64,000 bases of DNA from an uncultured Eubacterium sp. (GTDB lineage: Bacteria > Bacillota > Clostridia > Lachnospirales > Lachnospiraceae): positions 1 to 64,000 of the forward strand of contig CAKRGX010000002.1 of assembly GCA_934338065.1 (NCBI GenBank). The letters run 5' to 3'. Positions 23,082 to 32,923 of the stretch are shown here, piece by piece; position 1 is the stretch's first letter; the number at the start of each line of letters is the position of its first letter. The translations under genes and the position numbers were made by a program. The notes beneath the pieces are model-generated. The model was given only the letters and a program-made list of their open reading frames with translations, ran no database searches and had not been told where the DNA came from.

Positions 23082-25235
23082 TTATGGCTTTAAGCTTTCT
23101 ACTGACAAAACATTACCATCTGTAATTATGGTAACCGCTCCCTTTTGTATCGTACAAAACTCTTTTGCTTTGATTTTTTTTACCCGTTGTCTTGTTTCCT
23201 TTGACGGATGTCCGTAGCGATTGTTTTCACCCGCAGAATACACACAGATTCGGGGATTTGTTTTGGTAAGGAATTCTTCACTGCTGGATCCCTTTGAGCC
23301 ATGATGTGCTGCCTTCAGATATTGCACTGTATGAAGCTGGGAACATATCTCCCTCTCCCCTTGTTCTTCTAAATCCCCGGTGAATAATCCTTTAAAGTTT
23401 CCATATTGAACTTCCAAAACAAGCGAATAATCATTTTCACTCTCCCAGTCATAAGATGGATACGGATGCAGACAACGCATCTTAACATGATCTATAGAGA
23501 CATAATCTCCTTTTTTCATAAAATCAACAGGAAGACCCGATGCCACACATAATTTTTTCAACTTAAAATAATTTTTATCTTGCTTTTTAATATCAGGAAG
23601 CACAATTTTCCCTATAGAAAATCCCATATGTGATGGATCCTGTATGATTTCCAGCAAACCATTCGTATGATCACTATCACTATGTGTTATAAATATCCGA
23701 TCAATTCTGCGTATACCATAATATTTTAAAAATTTTACGATTCGGTATTTTCCTACTTCCGTTACATCAGAGCTTCCACCATCGATCAATATTGTTTTAT
23801 CTTTTATCCTGATACAGGTACAGTCTCCCTGTCCGACATCCAGATTCGTTATCCGTAATCCGTCTGCTTCTCTGCGTGGGGTCAGATCAAGAATACCTAC
23901 CGCAAGTACAAGAAGAATCCAGAATTTATATTGAGGGTATTTTTTTTGAAATACGATCCACAGGAAAAGCAAACTAAAATAAGCCACAATCTGCCATGAA
24001 TAAGGACAGCCTAATATAATCTGATGGTTGGGCAGAATTTCCAAAAAGCGGCATACAATTTCATAAAAACCCAAAATATAATGAGCCATTCCCATACAAA
24101 ACCGAGCTGCATATACAGAACAAAGAGAGAGAAAAGCACCACACAAGCCGGTTCCAAGCAAAATACCTAAAAATGGCAGTAATACAACATTAGCGATCAG
24201 ACTGTACAAAGGTATCTCATAATAAAAATATAACAAAACTGGTAATGTCACAAAAGATATCCCCAATGCGCCCATTACCGGTGCCAACACCTGATTACCT
24301 GATTCTGCCTTTTGAAATTGTTTGACAAATAAAAGAATACCCAGCACTGTTCCATAGGATAGCAAAAAACCTGTCTGAAAAAGTGACAAAGGATATCTCA
24401 GCAGCTGGAACCATGCGCTTAAAGCAAGTGCACAATATGCATCATATTTTCTGTTGACAAGCCTTGCTGCAAACATACAGATCATCATACTTACCGCCCT
24501 TGATGTAGAAACCGGGAACCCGGTCAGAATACCATACAGAATAAGAATACCGGATGCGGCAAACACAGCCATCCTCATGGGCATAATATATTTACGTAGT
24601 AAAAAGAACAAACCTGCCCCGATCAGAGAAATATGAAGTCCGGAAATTGCCAGAATATGCGCAATCCCATTTTCCTGATAAAGCCGCTTGATATCTTCAT
24701 CCGCCGCCCCTTTCTCTCCCAATATCATGGCAGCCAGAATTCCGGCATCGCGTTTCGAGCAGCATACCTGCAACCCACGATATAATTGTAAACGAAGTTG
24801 ACGGATTCTCTCCTGAAGTCTATGATAGCTCCGATCAAGAATCGTGATATGGTCAACAAAAGACCGATATTGAATTAGTTGTCTCAGATTATATTCATAT
24901 TCATTAAATTGTCCGGGATTACCCGGTAGATCAAAAGAATAAACAGTCCCTTTTACCTGAAGGATCTGTCCGATATGAATGTTAGAAAATAGTGACTGAT
25001 TCTTTCCCTGATACAATTTCATACGTCTGCATATTTTTGTATCACCTACATATACATTTCTGACAATGAGTGATAAAGATTTTTCTGTCCCAAGAATTTC
25101 TTCTACCTGACATACCATTGACAGATGATCTCCCTTCCGCTCCTCCGGATTCTCCTTCCAATAATCACGAAACAGAAAAATAATACCAATCCATACAATC
25201 AAGGCCACACATAATGGTCTTAGATGCAATTTCAC
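23082..25235 (-). CDS. comEC: ComEC/Rec2 DNA uptake channel protein
   Basis: A 717-residue competence protein. It has an N-terminal hydrophobic helix and DUF4131/OB-like region (to about 165), a competence membrane domain with many helices (AHILAISGLHISLIGAGL is the conserved start), and a C-terminal metallo-beta-lactamase-like domain (NLDVGQGDCTCIRI, FITHSDSDHTNG, HHGSKGSSSEEFL). It should form the inner-membrane channel for single-stranded DNA, with the MBL domain as the candidate strand-degrading nuclease. The start is GTG (25235) after a GGGGG run. It is the last gene of the cluster comEA, response regulator, kinase, GerMN lipoprotein, comEC. Confidence 0.95.
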   Translation of the reverse strand: MKLHLRPLCVALIVWIGIIFLFRDYWKENPEERKGDHLSMVCQVEEILGTEKSLSLIVRNVYVGDTKICRRMKLYQGKNQSLFSNIHIGQILQVKGTVYSFDLPGNPGQFNEYEYNLRQLIQYRSFVDHITILDRSYHRLQERIRQLRLQLYRGLQVCCSKRDAGILAAMILGEKGAADEDIKRLYQENGIAHILAISGLHISLIGAGLFFLLRKYIMPMRMAVFAASGILILYGILTGFPVSTSRAVSMMICMFAARLVNRKYDAYCALALSAWFQLLRYPLSLFQTGFLLSYGTVLGILLFVKQFQKAESGNQVLAPVMGALGISFVTLPVLLYFYYEIPLYSLIANVVLLPFLGILLGTGLCGAFLSLCSVYAARFCMGMAHYILGFYEIVCRFLEILPNHQIILGCPYSWQIVAYFSLLFLWIVFQKKYPQYKFWILLVLAVGILDLTPRREADGLRITNLDVGQGDCTCIRIKDKTILIDGGSSDVTEVGKYRIVKFLKYYGIRRIDRIFITHSDSDHTNGLLEIIQDPSHMGFSIGKIVLPDIKKQDKNYFKLKKLCVASGLPVDFMKKGDYVSIDHVKMRCLHPYPSYDWESENDYSLVLEVQYGNFKGLFTGDLEEQGEREICSQLHTVQYLKAAHHGSKGSSSEEFLTKTNPRICVYSAGENNRYGHPSKETRQRVKKIKAKEFCTIQKGAVTIITDGNVLSVESLKP

Positions 25236-25242
25236 ATTCCCC

Positions 25243-26172
25243 CTATTTTACAATATCCAATTTACGTTCCAGGACAAGATGAAAGCCCTCCATTTCACCA
25301 TATTTTTCCTGTTGCTCTCCCTCCACTGTGATCTGGACACGATTCACATTAGGAAGCTCACAAAGGGTATTTACAATTGAATACACCACAACCTCACTTT
25401 CGATCCCCGGTAGCAGATTATTAATATCATCACTAAAATCCAGATAACATACATTATCCCGAATCGTGAGATTATTCAGAACCGTAGAGGACGGAAGTGT
25501 TGGTATCACTTCATCTTTTTTGTTTGTATTAGCAATCGTTTCATCTGCCTGAATAAGCGATTCGATCAAAAGCTTGGCTATCGGTGCCGCAGAATTATAT
25601 TTAATTGGCGTTTGTGCATCGACCAGACCATCTCCCCGCTTATTCGAAAAATACAGCGTCAGCAGTTTTGTCTGTTCTCCTTTTCCTTCCAGATCGGATA
25701 AAAAGGAAGATGCATTCATAAGTCCTACAGCATTACCGGACAACATAAGCGGCTGGTCCTCAACATAAAATTCTACGTAGTCAATTCCCTCAATTTCGCA
25801 AAGTGTCTGCACGATCGCTGCCCTTGATAAGATTTCCTCTGTGCCATTTTTCCCATTATAAGCTGCGGAAAAATATAAGGAAAGCTTATTTTCTTTATAT
25901 AACATATTGGTTACCTCAACGTTTTCACCTAAGGCACTCTTATTGTTAGCATCCTCACTGGAACGCATTTTTTTTAACAATTTCTTTGCCACCACAAGAG
26001 GGGCTGTAAAGTCCTTCTCAACTGCATAATCTTCCTTTACCAGTTCTGTCATTTCAGAGTCTAAATAATAAATCGAAAAAGTACGCAGTCCGGACCTGTC
26101 TTCTTTCTTCCCACAAGCAGTAACCAGTACACATATGCACAATATTAATATTATCTTCTTTAATAGCCGCAT
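25243..26172 (-). CDS. GerMN-domain lipoprotein
   Basis: A 309-residue exported lipoprotein with lipobox VTAC (C20). Two GerMN-type domains can be seen. The first (about 35-165) ends RAAIVQTLCEIEGIDYVEFY. The second (about 165-300) carries VCYLDFSDDINNL and VVYSIVNTLCELPNVNRVQI. GerMN domains occur in spore germination/sporulation GerM and in the lipoprotein LpqB, which works with a two-component kinase. Here too it directly follows a histidine kinase gene (11 bp), so modulation of that kinase is a reasonable inference. Confidence 0.88.
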   Translation of the reverse strand: MRLLKKIILILCICVLVTACGKKEDRSGLRTFSIYYLDSEMTELVKEDYAVEKDFTAPLVVAKKLLKKMRSSEDANNKSALGENVEVTNMLYKENKLSLYFSAAYNGKNGTEEILSRAAIVQTLCEIEGIDYVEFYVEDQPLMLSGNAVGLMNASSFLSDLEGKGEQTKLLTLYFSNKRGDGLVDAQTPIKYNSAAPIAKLLIESLIQADETIANTNKKDEVIPTLPSSTVLNNLTIRDNVCYLDFSDDINNLLPGIESEVVVYSIVNTLCELPNVNRVQITVEGEQQEKYGEMEGFHLVLERKLDIVK

Positions 26173-26183
26173 ACCTTTTCCTC

Positions 26184-27656
26184 CTACTCCAGATACATCA
26201 GTGGAATACGTACAGCAAACGTTGTTCCCTGTTTTTCAATACTATGAACCTTGATTGAACCACGATGAAGTAATATCGCATTACGTGTAATGGCAAGTCC
26301 CAGACCATTCCCCCCTGTTTCCCGTGACCTTGCCTTATCCACACGATAAAAGCGCTCAAAAATATTATCCTGTAACTCTTCTGGTATGCCAACACCCGAA
26401 TCCGATACTTTCAGATACATAAACTTATGATCGGCATTAAGAGAAACACGGACCCAGCCATTATCGTAATTATACTTTATCGCATTTTCTATAAGGTTAC
26501 GAAAAGCCATTCCCAGCTTGACTTCATCAATCTGTGCTGTAACCGGACGCACACTCTCAAAAATGATGTCAATATTCCTCTGATCGGCAATCGGCTGAAG
26601 TTGTTTGAGCACACTTTCCACAAACTCATTAATGTTCACTTCTGCAATATTCACTTCAGAAGCATTTTTATCCATTTTTACAAGTGTCAACAGATCATTG
26701 ATAATTTTATTCATACGCTCAAGCTCATGGTTAATATCCACCATAAATTCCTGATATAGCTCTACAGGAAGATTCTCCTGCCCCAAAAGAGATTCTGCCA
26801 GAACTTTCATTGAAGTGATCGGTGTTTTCAATTCATGAGACACATTGGACACAAACTCCTGTCTGACGTTTTCCAGATTCTGTAAAACACTTAGCATGGA
26901 ATTGAACTTATCTGATATATCCTCAATCTCCGTATATCCTTTTACCTGCATATCTTCATTAAAATCTCCATAAGAGATCATCGCAATAGAACCTGCAACC
27001 TCCTTTAACGGTGATACGATGTGTCCGGAATAAATAACGCCCACAACAATAATGATCAGACTCAATATAACAATGACAGTAATTGCAATCGTGCAGATTT
27101 CATCATATAAACGATATACCGGCTGTAAGGAAAATTTCATCAACACTGCACCATCAATAGAATTCATGTCCGCATTATTGACCGCCAATACTATACTTAC
27201 TGTGTCTTTGTCCCGGGAAACAATCTTGCTTTCGTCCCCCCTTACACACCGGACAACATCACTCATCATAAGAGACTTTCCCTCTTCCAGATTATATGTA
27301 TCACGCATAACTAATAAGTTAGAATCAACAATAACAATACGGCCATCATAAATATCGGAAACCTGTGATAATTCTGAATCAACATCAAGAGAAGATGCAT
27401 TACTAAAAAAAGCAGACGAAATAACGAGGTTGCAAATAACAGAACCTCGTGTCTGTAGTTCATTAATGCGCTGAGATATTGCCTTCGACCGGTACGTGTT
27501 AATAAAAATAAGAGTAAAGATAATAAGTGGAATTACACCAAATAAGATCAACACTGCCATACTCTGGGTGCGAAGGCTTTTTAGAAAGCTTATCTTATTT
27601 CTTATTTTCAAAATAATAACCAACACCCCATTTAGTATGTATAAAATCAGGCTCAC
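26184..27656 (-). CDS. two-component sensor histidine kinase with HAMP domain
   Basis: A 490-residue membrane kinase. Helix 1 is at about 33-53, an extracytoplasmic sensor lies at about 54-190, and helix 2 at about 195-215. HAMP, with SPLKEVAGSIAMISYGDF, is followed by the H-box FVSNVSHELKTPITSMK, the N-box FRNLIENAIKYN, and the G boxes DSGVGIPEE and GGNGLGLAITRNAI. It partners the response regulator just upstream. The frame begins 62 bp inside that gene; a TTG start near 27611 or the Met at about residue 33 is also possible, so the start is uncertain. Layout is similar to WalK/PhoR types but without a PAS domain. Confidence 0.92.
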   Translation of the reverse strand: MSLILYILNGVLVIILKIRNKISFLKSLRTQSMAVLILFGVIPLIIFTLIFINTYRSKAISQRINELQTRGSVICNLVISSAFFSNASSLDVDSELSQVSDIYDGRIVIVDSNLLVMRDTYNLEEGKSLMMSDVVRCVRGDESKIVSRDKDTVSIVLAVNNADMNSIDGAVLMKFSLQPVYRLYDEICTIAITVIVILSLIIIVVGVIYSGHIVSPLKEVAGSIAMISYGDFNEDMQVKGYTEIEDISDKFNSMLSVLQNLENVRQEFVSNVSHELKTPITSMKVLAESLLGQENLPVELYQEFMVDINHELERMNKIINDLLTLVKMDKNASEVNIAEVNINEFVESVLKQLQPIADQRNIDIIFESVRPVTAQIDEVKLGMAFRNLIENAIKYNYDNGWVRVSLNADHKFMYLKVSDSGVGIPEELQDNIFERFYRVDKARSRETGGNGLGLAITRNAILLHRGSIKVHSIEKQGTTFAVRIPLMYLE

Positions 27657-28290
27657 TTGGATTTTTCTCTATCTTTTCCCGAAGACGTCGAATATGTACA
27701 TCGACCGTTCGCGCATCACCAGGATAATCAGCCCCCCACACTTTCTGTAATAATTGATCCCGGCTATAGATCTGACGCGGATTTTTAATCAGAAGATTAA
27801 GCAACTCATACTCTTTTGTCGTAAGTCCGATCTCAATACCATCAATATAAACACGATGTGCGTCTGTATCCAGCTGTAAGCCGCCACTGACCATCATTTT
27901 ATCCATGCCATAGTCCCTGTTCTGCTTCAGACTGCGCCGTATAATAGCCTTAATACGAGCCTTTACCTCCAGTATATTAAACGGCTTGGTAATGTAATCA
28001 TCAGCACCATACTCCAACCCAAGAATCTTATCCATGTCATCCCCCTTCGCCGTAAGCATAATGATCGGCACATCAGAAAAATCACGTATTTGCTGACAGA
28101 CTTCAAATCCCGACATCTTTGGCAGCATAACATCAAGCAGAATCACATCGTATTGCTTCTGACGAGCCATTTCCAATGCTTCTTCACCATCATAGGCATA
28201 ATCCACTGACATTCCATCCTGTTCCAGGCTGAAACGAATCCCCTTTACTATTAATTTCTCGTCATCCACGACCAATATTTTTCTTGCCAT
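27595..28290 (-). CDS. OmpR/PhoB-family response regulator
   Basis: A 231-residue regulator. The receiver domain (1-120) has acidic pair VVDDEK, phosphoacceptor Asp in VILLDVMLPKMSGFEV, and the T and K switch residues in MLTAKGDD and ITKPFN. The C-terminal winged helix (about 132-229) has TKEYELLNLLIKNPRQIYSR and ARTVDVHIRRLREKIE. It lies 25 bp after comEA and overlaps the start region of its cognate kinase. Targets cannot be told from sequence. Confidence 0.95.
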   Translation of the reverse strand: MARKILVVDDEKLIVKGIRFSLEQDGMSVDYAYDGEEALEMARQKQYDVILLDVMLPKMSGFEVCQQIRDFSDVPIIMLTAKGDDMDKILGLEYGADDYITKPFNILEVKARIKAIIRRSLKQNRDYGMDKMMVSGGLQLDTDAHRVYIDGIEIGLTTKEYELLNLLIKNPRQIYSRDQLLQKVWGADYPGDARTVDVHIRRLREKIEKNPSEPDFIHTKWGVGYYFENKK

Positions 28291-28315
28291 TTCTGTCTGC
28301 CTCCACTTATTTACG

Positions 28316-28936
28316 TCAAACCGTAATATAATCCTTAATCTTATTGAACACTCCCTGTTTTATTCCGGAAATATTCATAATATCCTCAATTTTAGAGAAT
28401 TTCCCACTGCTTTCCCGATAGGAAAGAATCTGTCTTGCTTTGGATTCCCCTATTCCGCTTAAAGTCATCAATTCTTCTTTTGATGCTGTATTTATATTAA
28501 CTCTGCCAGAATCACTCTGCGGCTCCTGTGATCCGGATGCAGCATGCCTGTTCTTTGTTTCCTTTGCAGCAATAACTAACTGAGTCGCATCCGCTACGAT
28601 CTGAGCCATATTCACACAATCCTGCTTTGCCTTTTTTGTAAGACCGCCGGCTTTCTGCACAACATCGATCACCCGCGGCTCCTTTTGAAACGTATACACA
28701 CCCGGATCCTTTACTTCACCACAGATATGAATATATACACCCGAAGAAGATACTGCCGGATTATCTGGCCTGCCATTTTTCTCCTGTTTTTCTTGCTGAC
28801 GGGATTCCCCATCTGAAAACACTTCCGTAACCACATCAGCATCAGGCGCAGAATCATTCTTCCATAAATAAACACAGCCCAATATAAAAAATGTGATTAC
28901 TCCTGTTACAATTTGTATTCTTTTCTTATTATCCAT
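28316..28936 (-). CDS. comEA: ComEA-type DNA-binding competence protein
   Basis: A 206-residue membrane-anchored DNA receptor. One N-terminal helix (about 8-24) is followed by a SLBB domain (about 65-130, VYIHICGEVKDPGVYTFQ) and a C-terminal helix-hairpin-helix pair (RVNINTASKEELMTLSGIGE, KIEDIMNISGIKQGVFNKI). It captures double-stranded DNA for ComEC. It is the first gene of the cluster that ends in comEC. Finding regulators and a lipoprotein between the two is unusual. Confidence 0.93.
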   Translation of the reverse strand: MDNKKRIQIVTGVITFFILGCVYLWKNDSAPDADVVTEVFSDGESRQQEKQEKNGRPDNPAVSSSGVYIHICGEVKDPGVYTFQKEPRVIDVVQKAGGLTKKAKQDCVNMAQIVADATQLVIAAKETKNRHAASGSQEPQSDSGRVNINTASKEELMTLSGIGESKARQILSYRESSGKFSKIEDIMNISGIKQGVFNKIKDYITV

Positions 28937-28982
28937 TCATTTCATCCTTTTGGGTCGGAAAAGGAAAATGATGCACATAGAT

Positions 28983-29011
28983 ATTTTACCAATGAACATC
29001 AACTTTTACAA
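28983..29011 (-). promoter_or_regulatory. candidate comEA promoter
   Basis: TTGTAA (29011-29006), a 17-bp spacer and TAAAAT (28988-28983) on the minus strand, about 45 bp from the start codon. Confidence 0.4.
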
Positions 29012-29024
29012 CACCCATTTTTAT

Positions 29025-29459
29025 TTATTTCCATTTGAATGTGATAATTCCTGCAATAATAACGACAACACCGATACATTTACGCCATTCAAATGGCTGT
29101 TTATCAACACCAAACAAACCAAATAATTCAATCAGATAAGAGACGAGCATCTGCACGGATACAATAAACATCGCCGATCTTGCCGGTCCGATCGCATTGA
29201 TACTTAGAATTACCGTGTAGGTGATAAAGGCACCAATGGCACCTCCTAATAACATATACTTAGGTGATACCTGCCACAAACTACCAACGGTTCCATCCTT
29301 TCCGGTGACCAGCCATGCTGCCACACACACCACAAATGCTGTTACCTGAACAAAGGAAGCTGCCAGCCATACACTTGTCTGCTTTGTGACCTCACTGTTA
29401 AATACCCCCTGAACACTCATCAATGCCCCGGATACTGCCGCAATCAAGATTCCCCACAT
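29025..29459 (-). CDS. YdcZ-type (DUF606) small DMT transporter
   Basis: A 144-residue integral membrane protein with five or so hydrophobic helices, matching the DMT superfamily YdcZ/DUF606 type (SGALMSVQGVFNSEV near the N-terminus, LGGAIGAFITYTVIL, RSAMFIVSVQMLVSYLIELF). Such half-size proteins often work as pairs; only one copy is here. The substrate is unknown. The frame opens with GTG at 29471, but ATG 29459 has GAGGTG at proper spacing. That site lies inside a terminator stem. Confidence 0.85.
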   Translation of the reverse strand: MWGILIAAVSGALMSVQGVFNSEVTKQTSVWLAASFVQVTAFVVCVAAWLVTGKDGTVGSLWQVSPKYMLLGGAIGAFITYTVILSINAIGPARSAMFIVSVQMLVSYLIELFGLFGVDKQPFEWRKCIGVVVIIAGIITFKWK

Positions 29460-29461
29460 AA

Positions 29462-29516
29462 GAAAAAGCACCTCATTTCCATATTTTTACTAGTATAGGA
29501 AAAATGAGGTACTTTT
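29462..29516 (-). terminator. terminator of the argCJBD operon, overlapping the ydcZ ribosome binding site
   Basis: Arms at 29464-29480 and 29498-29516 (AAAAGCACCTCATTTCC against GGAAAAATGAGGTACTTTT) form a long stem. On the minus strand it is followed by CTTTTTCTT. It starts 17 bp after the argD stop. The downstream arm contains the GAGGTG site of the next gene. Confidence 0.7.
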
Positions 29517-29532
29517 ATACATTTGTCTCTTT

Positions 29533-30708
29533 TTACAAAACGTTTTCCAAAACAGTGATCATTTCGTCCACATGCTTTTTCTCTATGATCAGTGGTGGTA
29601 TAAAGCGTATCACATGTGTTCCTGCACTCATAAGGATAACACCCTGTTCCAGTGCCTTTGTTATATATGGACCGGCAGGTTCATGAAGTTCTAGCCCTCT
29701 CATCAGACCAAGTCCTCTTGTTTCCTTTGCGACTTCTTTTGTCTGTGCCAGATACTCCAAACGTTCTGCCAGATAATCTCCAACTTCTTTTACATGCTCC
29801 GTAATGTGCTTCATTTTAAACTCATTTAGCGTTGCAGCAACAGCCGCACATGCCAATGGACTTCCTCCAAATGTTGTGCCATGATCACCTGGCACAAGTG
29901 CCTCTGCAATCTCTTTTGTTGTTGCGATTGCACCGACTGTCATGCCATTGCCGATTCCCTTTGCCATCGTAACAATGTCTGGCTTAATGCCATAATGCTG
30001 ATAAGCAAACATCCTGCCGGATCGTCCCATTCCACACTGAATTTCATCACAGATCATCATAATATCATGTTCTGTACACAACTTGCGGAGTCCTTTTAAA
30101 AACTCCTCCCTGGCCGGATATATACCGCCCTCACCCTGGACAGCCTCTACAATGACAGCATATGTCTTATCGGTGACGGCTTTCTTCACACTTTCCAGAT
30201 CGTTATAATCGGCAAACGTAACACCACCGATCATTGGTTCAAATGGTTCACGGTATTTTGCTGTGCCAGTAACTGACAGCGCACCCATACTTCTTCCATG
30301 AAACGCCTTATTCATAGAAACAATCTCGTGACGCTCTTCATGTCCCCGCATGATCGCATATTTACGGGCAAGCTTCAAGGCACCTTCATTGGCCTCTGTT
30401 CCACTATTTGCCATAAAAACTTTATCCATTCCACTTGCTTCCGCTAACCCTTCCGTTGCCTGAATAAGCGGCTCAGAATAAAAATAATTTGAAAAATGTA
30501 TTCCTTTATCAATCTGCTTTTTTAATGCTTCTTTATATGCTTCATCACTATATCCTAATGCGCATACCGCGATGCCCGCACCAAAGTCTAAATACTTTTT
30601 ACCTTCTACATCATACAGATAAACATCCTCTCCATGATCCAATACAATCGGATAACGGTTATAGGAATGAATAAGATGCTCCTCTGCCTGTTCTATCATC
30701 TGATCCAT
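29533..30708 (-). CDS. argD: acetylornithine aminotransferase
   Basis: A 391-residue class III PLP aminotransferase converting N-acetylglutamate semialdehyde to N-acetylornithine. It shows DFGAGIAVCALGY, NSGTEANEGALKLARKY, the FHGRSMGALSVTG motif, the cofactor Asp in ICDEIQCGMGRSG and the PLP lysine in VTMAKGIGNG. It is the last gene of argCJBD, 15 bp after argB, with an AAGGAGAG site. A closing hairpin follows at once. Confidence 0.96.
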   Translation of the reverse strand: MDQMIEQAEEHLIHSYNRYPIVLDHGEDVYLYDVEGKKYLDFGAGIAVCALGYSDEAYKEALKKQIDKGIHFSNYFYSEPLIQATEGLAEASGMDKVFMANSGTEANEGALKLARKYAIMRGHEERHEIVSMNKAFHGRSMGALSVTGTAKYREPFEPMIGGVTFADYNDLESVKKAVTDKTYAVIVEAVQGEGGIYPAREEFLKGLRKLCTEHDIMMICDEIQCGMGRSGRMFAYQHYGIKPDIVTMAKGIGNGMTVGAIATTKEIAEALVPGDHGTTFGGSPLACAAVAATLNEFKMKHITEHVKEVGDYLAERLEYLAQTKEVAKETRGLGLMRGLELHEPAGPYITKALEQGVILMSAGTHVIRFIPPLIIEKKHVDEMITVLENVL

Positions 30709-30723
30709 ATTTGGTCTCTCCTT

Positions 30724-31632
30724 CTATATCTCTGTCTTCTCATGCGGGTACAGATTGACATTATTATCAATAATTGCTGTACCAATACCTTTTCTTGTAT
30801 AAAATTCCAATAGCAGGCAATGTTCTCTTCGTCCGTCTAATATATGTACACGATTCACACCCTGTTCAACGGCTTCGATGCAATTGCGGATTTTAGGGAT
30901 CATACCACCGCCAATCGTTCCATCTGCTATAAGTTTCTTTGCCTCCGATATCGGCAATACGGATATCAGCGTTTCTGGTTTCTCGGGATCAAGGCAAACG
31001 CCTTCAATATCTGTCATAAAAGCAAGTTTCTCTGCATGGATACATTTAGCAACTGCACTTGCCGCCTCATCCGCATTGATATTATACGCCTGATACTTCT
31101 CATCCATGCCGATTGGTGCAATAATTGGCACAAAATTCTGTTCGATCAGTGTATCGATCAAATCAGAATTAACAGAAGTCACTTCCCCTACAAAACCAAT
31201 GTCCTGTCCTTTTACTGTTTTCTTCTTACACAATATGGTAGCGCCGTCTTTCCCGCTGATTCCGGCAGCCTTTACCCCAAGTTTTTCCATCATTTGTACC
31301 AGATGCTTGTTCACTTTGCTCAAAACCATTTCAGCCACTTCCATTGTTTCAGCATCGGTAACCCGGAGTCCTTCTACAAACTTGCTTTCTTTTCCCATAT
31401 AACCAAGCCATTTGTTGATCTCTTTGCCACCACCGTGTACAATGATCGGTTCCATTCCTACCAGTTTCAAAAGTGCTACATCCTTAATCACAGATTCCTG
31501 TAATTTTTCATCCAGCATAGCACTTCCGCCATACTTGACAACAACCCTCTTCCCATTGAAATCACGAATATAAGGCAGTGCTTCGATCAGCGTCTCTGCC
31601 TTGATCAACACATCATCCATCGTTGGTTCCAT
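30724..31632 (-). CDS. argB: acetylglutamate kinase
   Basis: A 302-residue amino acid kinase performing the second step of arginine synthesis. Motifs are VVKYGGSAM (phosphate binding), [12 protein letters not shown], the substrate region [32 protein letters not shown] and [14 protein letters not shown]. An N-terminal extension (about 1-22) is of the kind seen in arginine-inhibited, hexameric enzymes, so feedback control is plausible. It lies 51 bp after argJ. Confidence 0.96.
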   Translation of the reverse strand: MEPTMDDVLIKAETLIEALPYIRDFNGKRVVVKYGGSAMLDEKLQESVIKDVALLKLVGMEPIIVHGGGKEINKWLGYMGKESKFVEGLRVTDAETMEVAEMVLSKVNKHLVQMMEKLGVKAAGISGKDGATILCKKKTVKGQDIGFVGEVTSVNSDLIDTLIEQNFVPIIAPIGMDEKYQAYNINADEAASAVAKCIHAEKLAFMTDIEGVCLDPEKPETLISVLPISEAKKLIADGTIGGGMIPKIRNCIEAVEQGVNRVHILDGRREHCLLLEFYTRKGIGTAIIDNNVNLYPHEKTEI

Positions 31633-31683
31633 TTATCTCTACTCTCCTTTTAAATAAAATATCATACAAGATGCACCTTAACG

Positions 31684-32907
31684 TCAGCTTCGATAATCAC
31701 CATTTATCGTGACATATTCATGTGTCAGATCACAGCCCCATGCCGTAGCTTCGCTGTTTCCCTCTTTCATGTCACAAACTACCGTGACAGCTTCCTGACT
31801 AAGTAATTTCGTTGCCTTCTCTTCACTATAGCCGGTTGCCACTCCATTCTGAACAATATTAAGTGATTCTCCCTTTGCCATAATCGTCAGATCAATGATT
31901 TCCGGATCAAAAGATACTCCTGCATATCCAAGCGCACACAGAATTCGTCCCCAGTTCGCATCGCTGCCAAACATTGCCGTCTTAACGAGATTTGAAGTAA
32001 TCACTGACTTAGCAAGAATCTTTGCCTTTTCTTTTGACTCGCAATTTTTCACAGTAACTTCAACTAACTTGGTACAGCCCTCACCATCTGCCGCCATTTT
32101 CTTTGCCAGTTCTGTGGAGACATAAGCTAACGCTTCACGGAAAGCATCATAGATTTTTGTTCCTTTTTCAACTTTAACACCGGATTCTCCATTGGCAAGT
32201 ACGAGATATGTATCATTGGTAGAAGTATCCCTGTCAACGGATATCATATTAAAACTATCGGCAACGATCTCACTTACCATTTCCTGCAATACAGACTGTT
32301 CGACTGCTACATCCGTTGTTGTAACACTCAGCATCGTCGCCATATTGGGATGGATCATGCCGGACCCTTTACACATCCCCCCTATGGAGAAAACTTGTCC
32401 CTCAACTTCGACAGTAACAGATGACTGCTTTGAAACAGTATCAGTAGTCATGATAGCTTCTGCAGCGGATTTTCCAGCCTCTGCCGTAGCAGCTAACGAC
32501 TCTTTTAATAACGCAGCTCCCTTCTGTAAAGGCACTTCCGGTAGCTGCATCCCAATCACTCCGGTTGAAGCAGTCAGTACCTCTTCCGGTTTGATGGAAA
32601 ACTGGTCAGCAACCGCCTTTGCCATCGCATAATTCAGCTTTCTGCCCTCTTCACCGGTACAGGCATTTGCAATTCCACTGTTTAAGACTACAGCATGCAC
32701 AGGATTTCCCTGTTTCACCAGTTCTTTATCCCACTGTACTGGGGCAGCCTTTACAACGTTTGTCGTAAAGGTTCCGGCACAAACAGCCGCTGTCTCAGTA
32801 TATACAAGAGCCATATCATTACGTCCCTGATATTTTATGCCGGCCTCTGCCCCGGCTGCCTGATATCCTTTTGCCACGGTAACACCACCGTCTATTATTT
32901 TTATCAT
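31684..32907 (-). CDS. argJ: bifunctional ornithine acetyltransferase / N-acetylglutamate synthase
   Basis: A 407-residue ArgJ, recycling the acetyl group from acetylornithine to glutamate. The self-cleavage site is visible in KGSGMIHPNMATMLSV, where the Thr becomes the nucleophile of the beta chain. Other marks are LNSGIANACTG near the N-terminus and GSDANWGRILCALGY near the C-terminus. The frame runs 22 codons upstream into argC, but ATG 32907 has an AAAGGATAG site and gives the usual length. With ArgJ present, a separate argA or argE is not needed for recycling. Confidence 0.96.
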   Translation of the reverse strand: MIKIIDGGVTVAKGYQAAGAEAGIKYQGRNDMALVYTETAAVCAGTFTTNVVKAAPVQWDKELVKQGNPVHAVVLNSGIANACTGEEGRKLNYAMAKAVADQFSIKPEEVLTASTGVIGMQLPEVPLQKGAALLKESLAATAEAGKSAAEAIMTTDTVSKQSSVTVEVEGQVFSIGGMCKGSGMIHPNMATMLSVTTTDVAVEQSVLQEMVSEIVADSFNMISVDRDTSTNDTYLVLANGESGVKVEKGTKIYDAFREALAYVSTELAKKMAADGEGCTKLVEVTVKNCESKEKAKILAKSVITSNLVKTAMFGSDANWGRILCALGYAGVSFDPEIIDLTIMAKGESLNIVQNGVATGYSEEKATKLLSQEAVTVVCDMKEGNSEATAWGCDLTHEYVTINGDYRS

Positions 32908-32923
32908 ATCCACTATCCTTTCT

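Noticed and set aside
30844..31503. 219-codon plus-strand frame opposite argB
   Set aside because: It is a shadow of argB with Cys/His/Phe-rich composition and no ribosome site.
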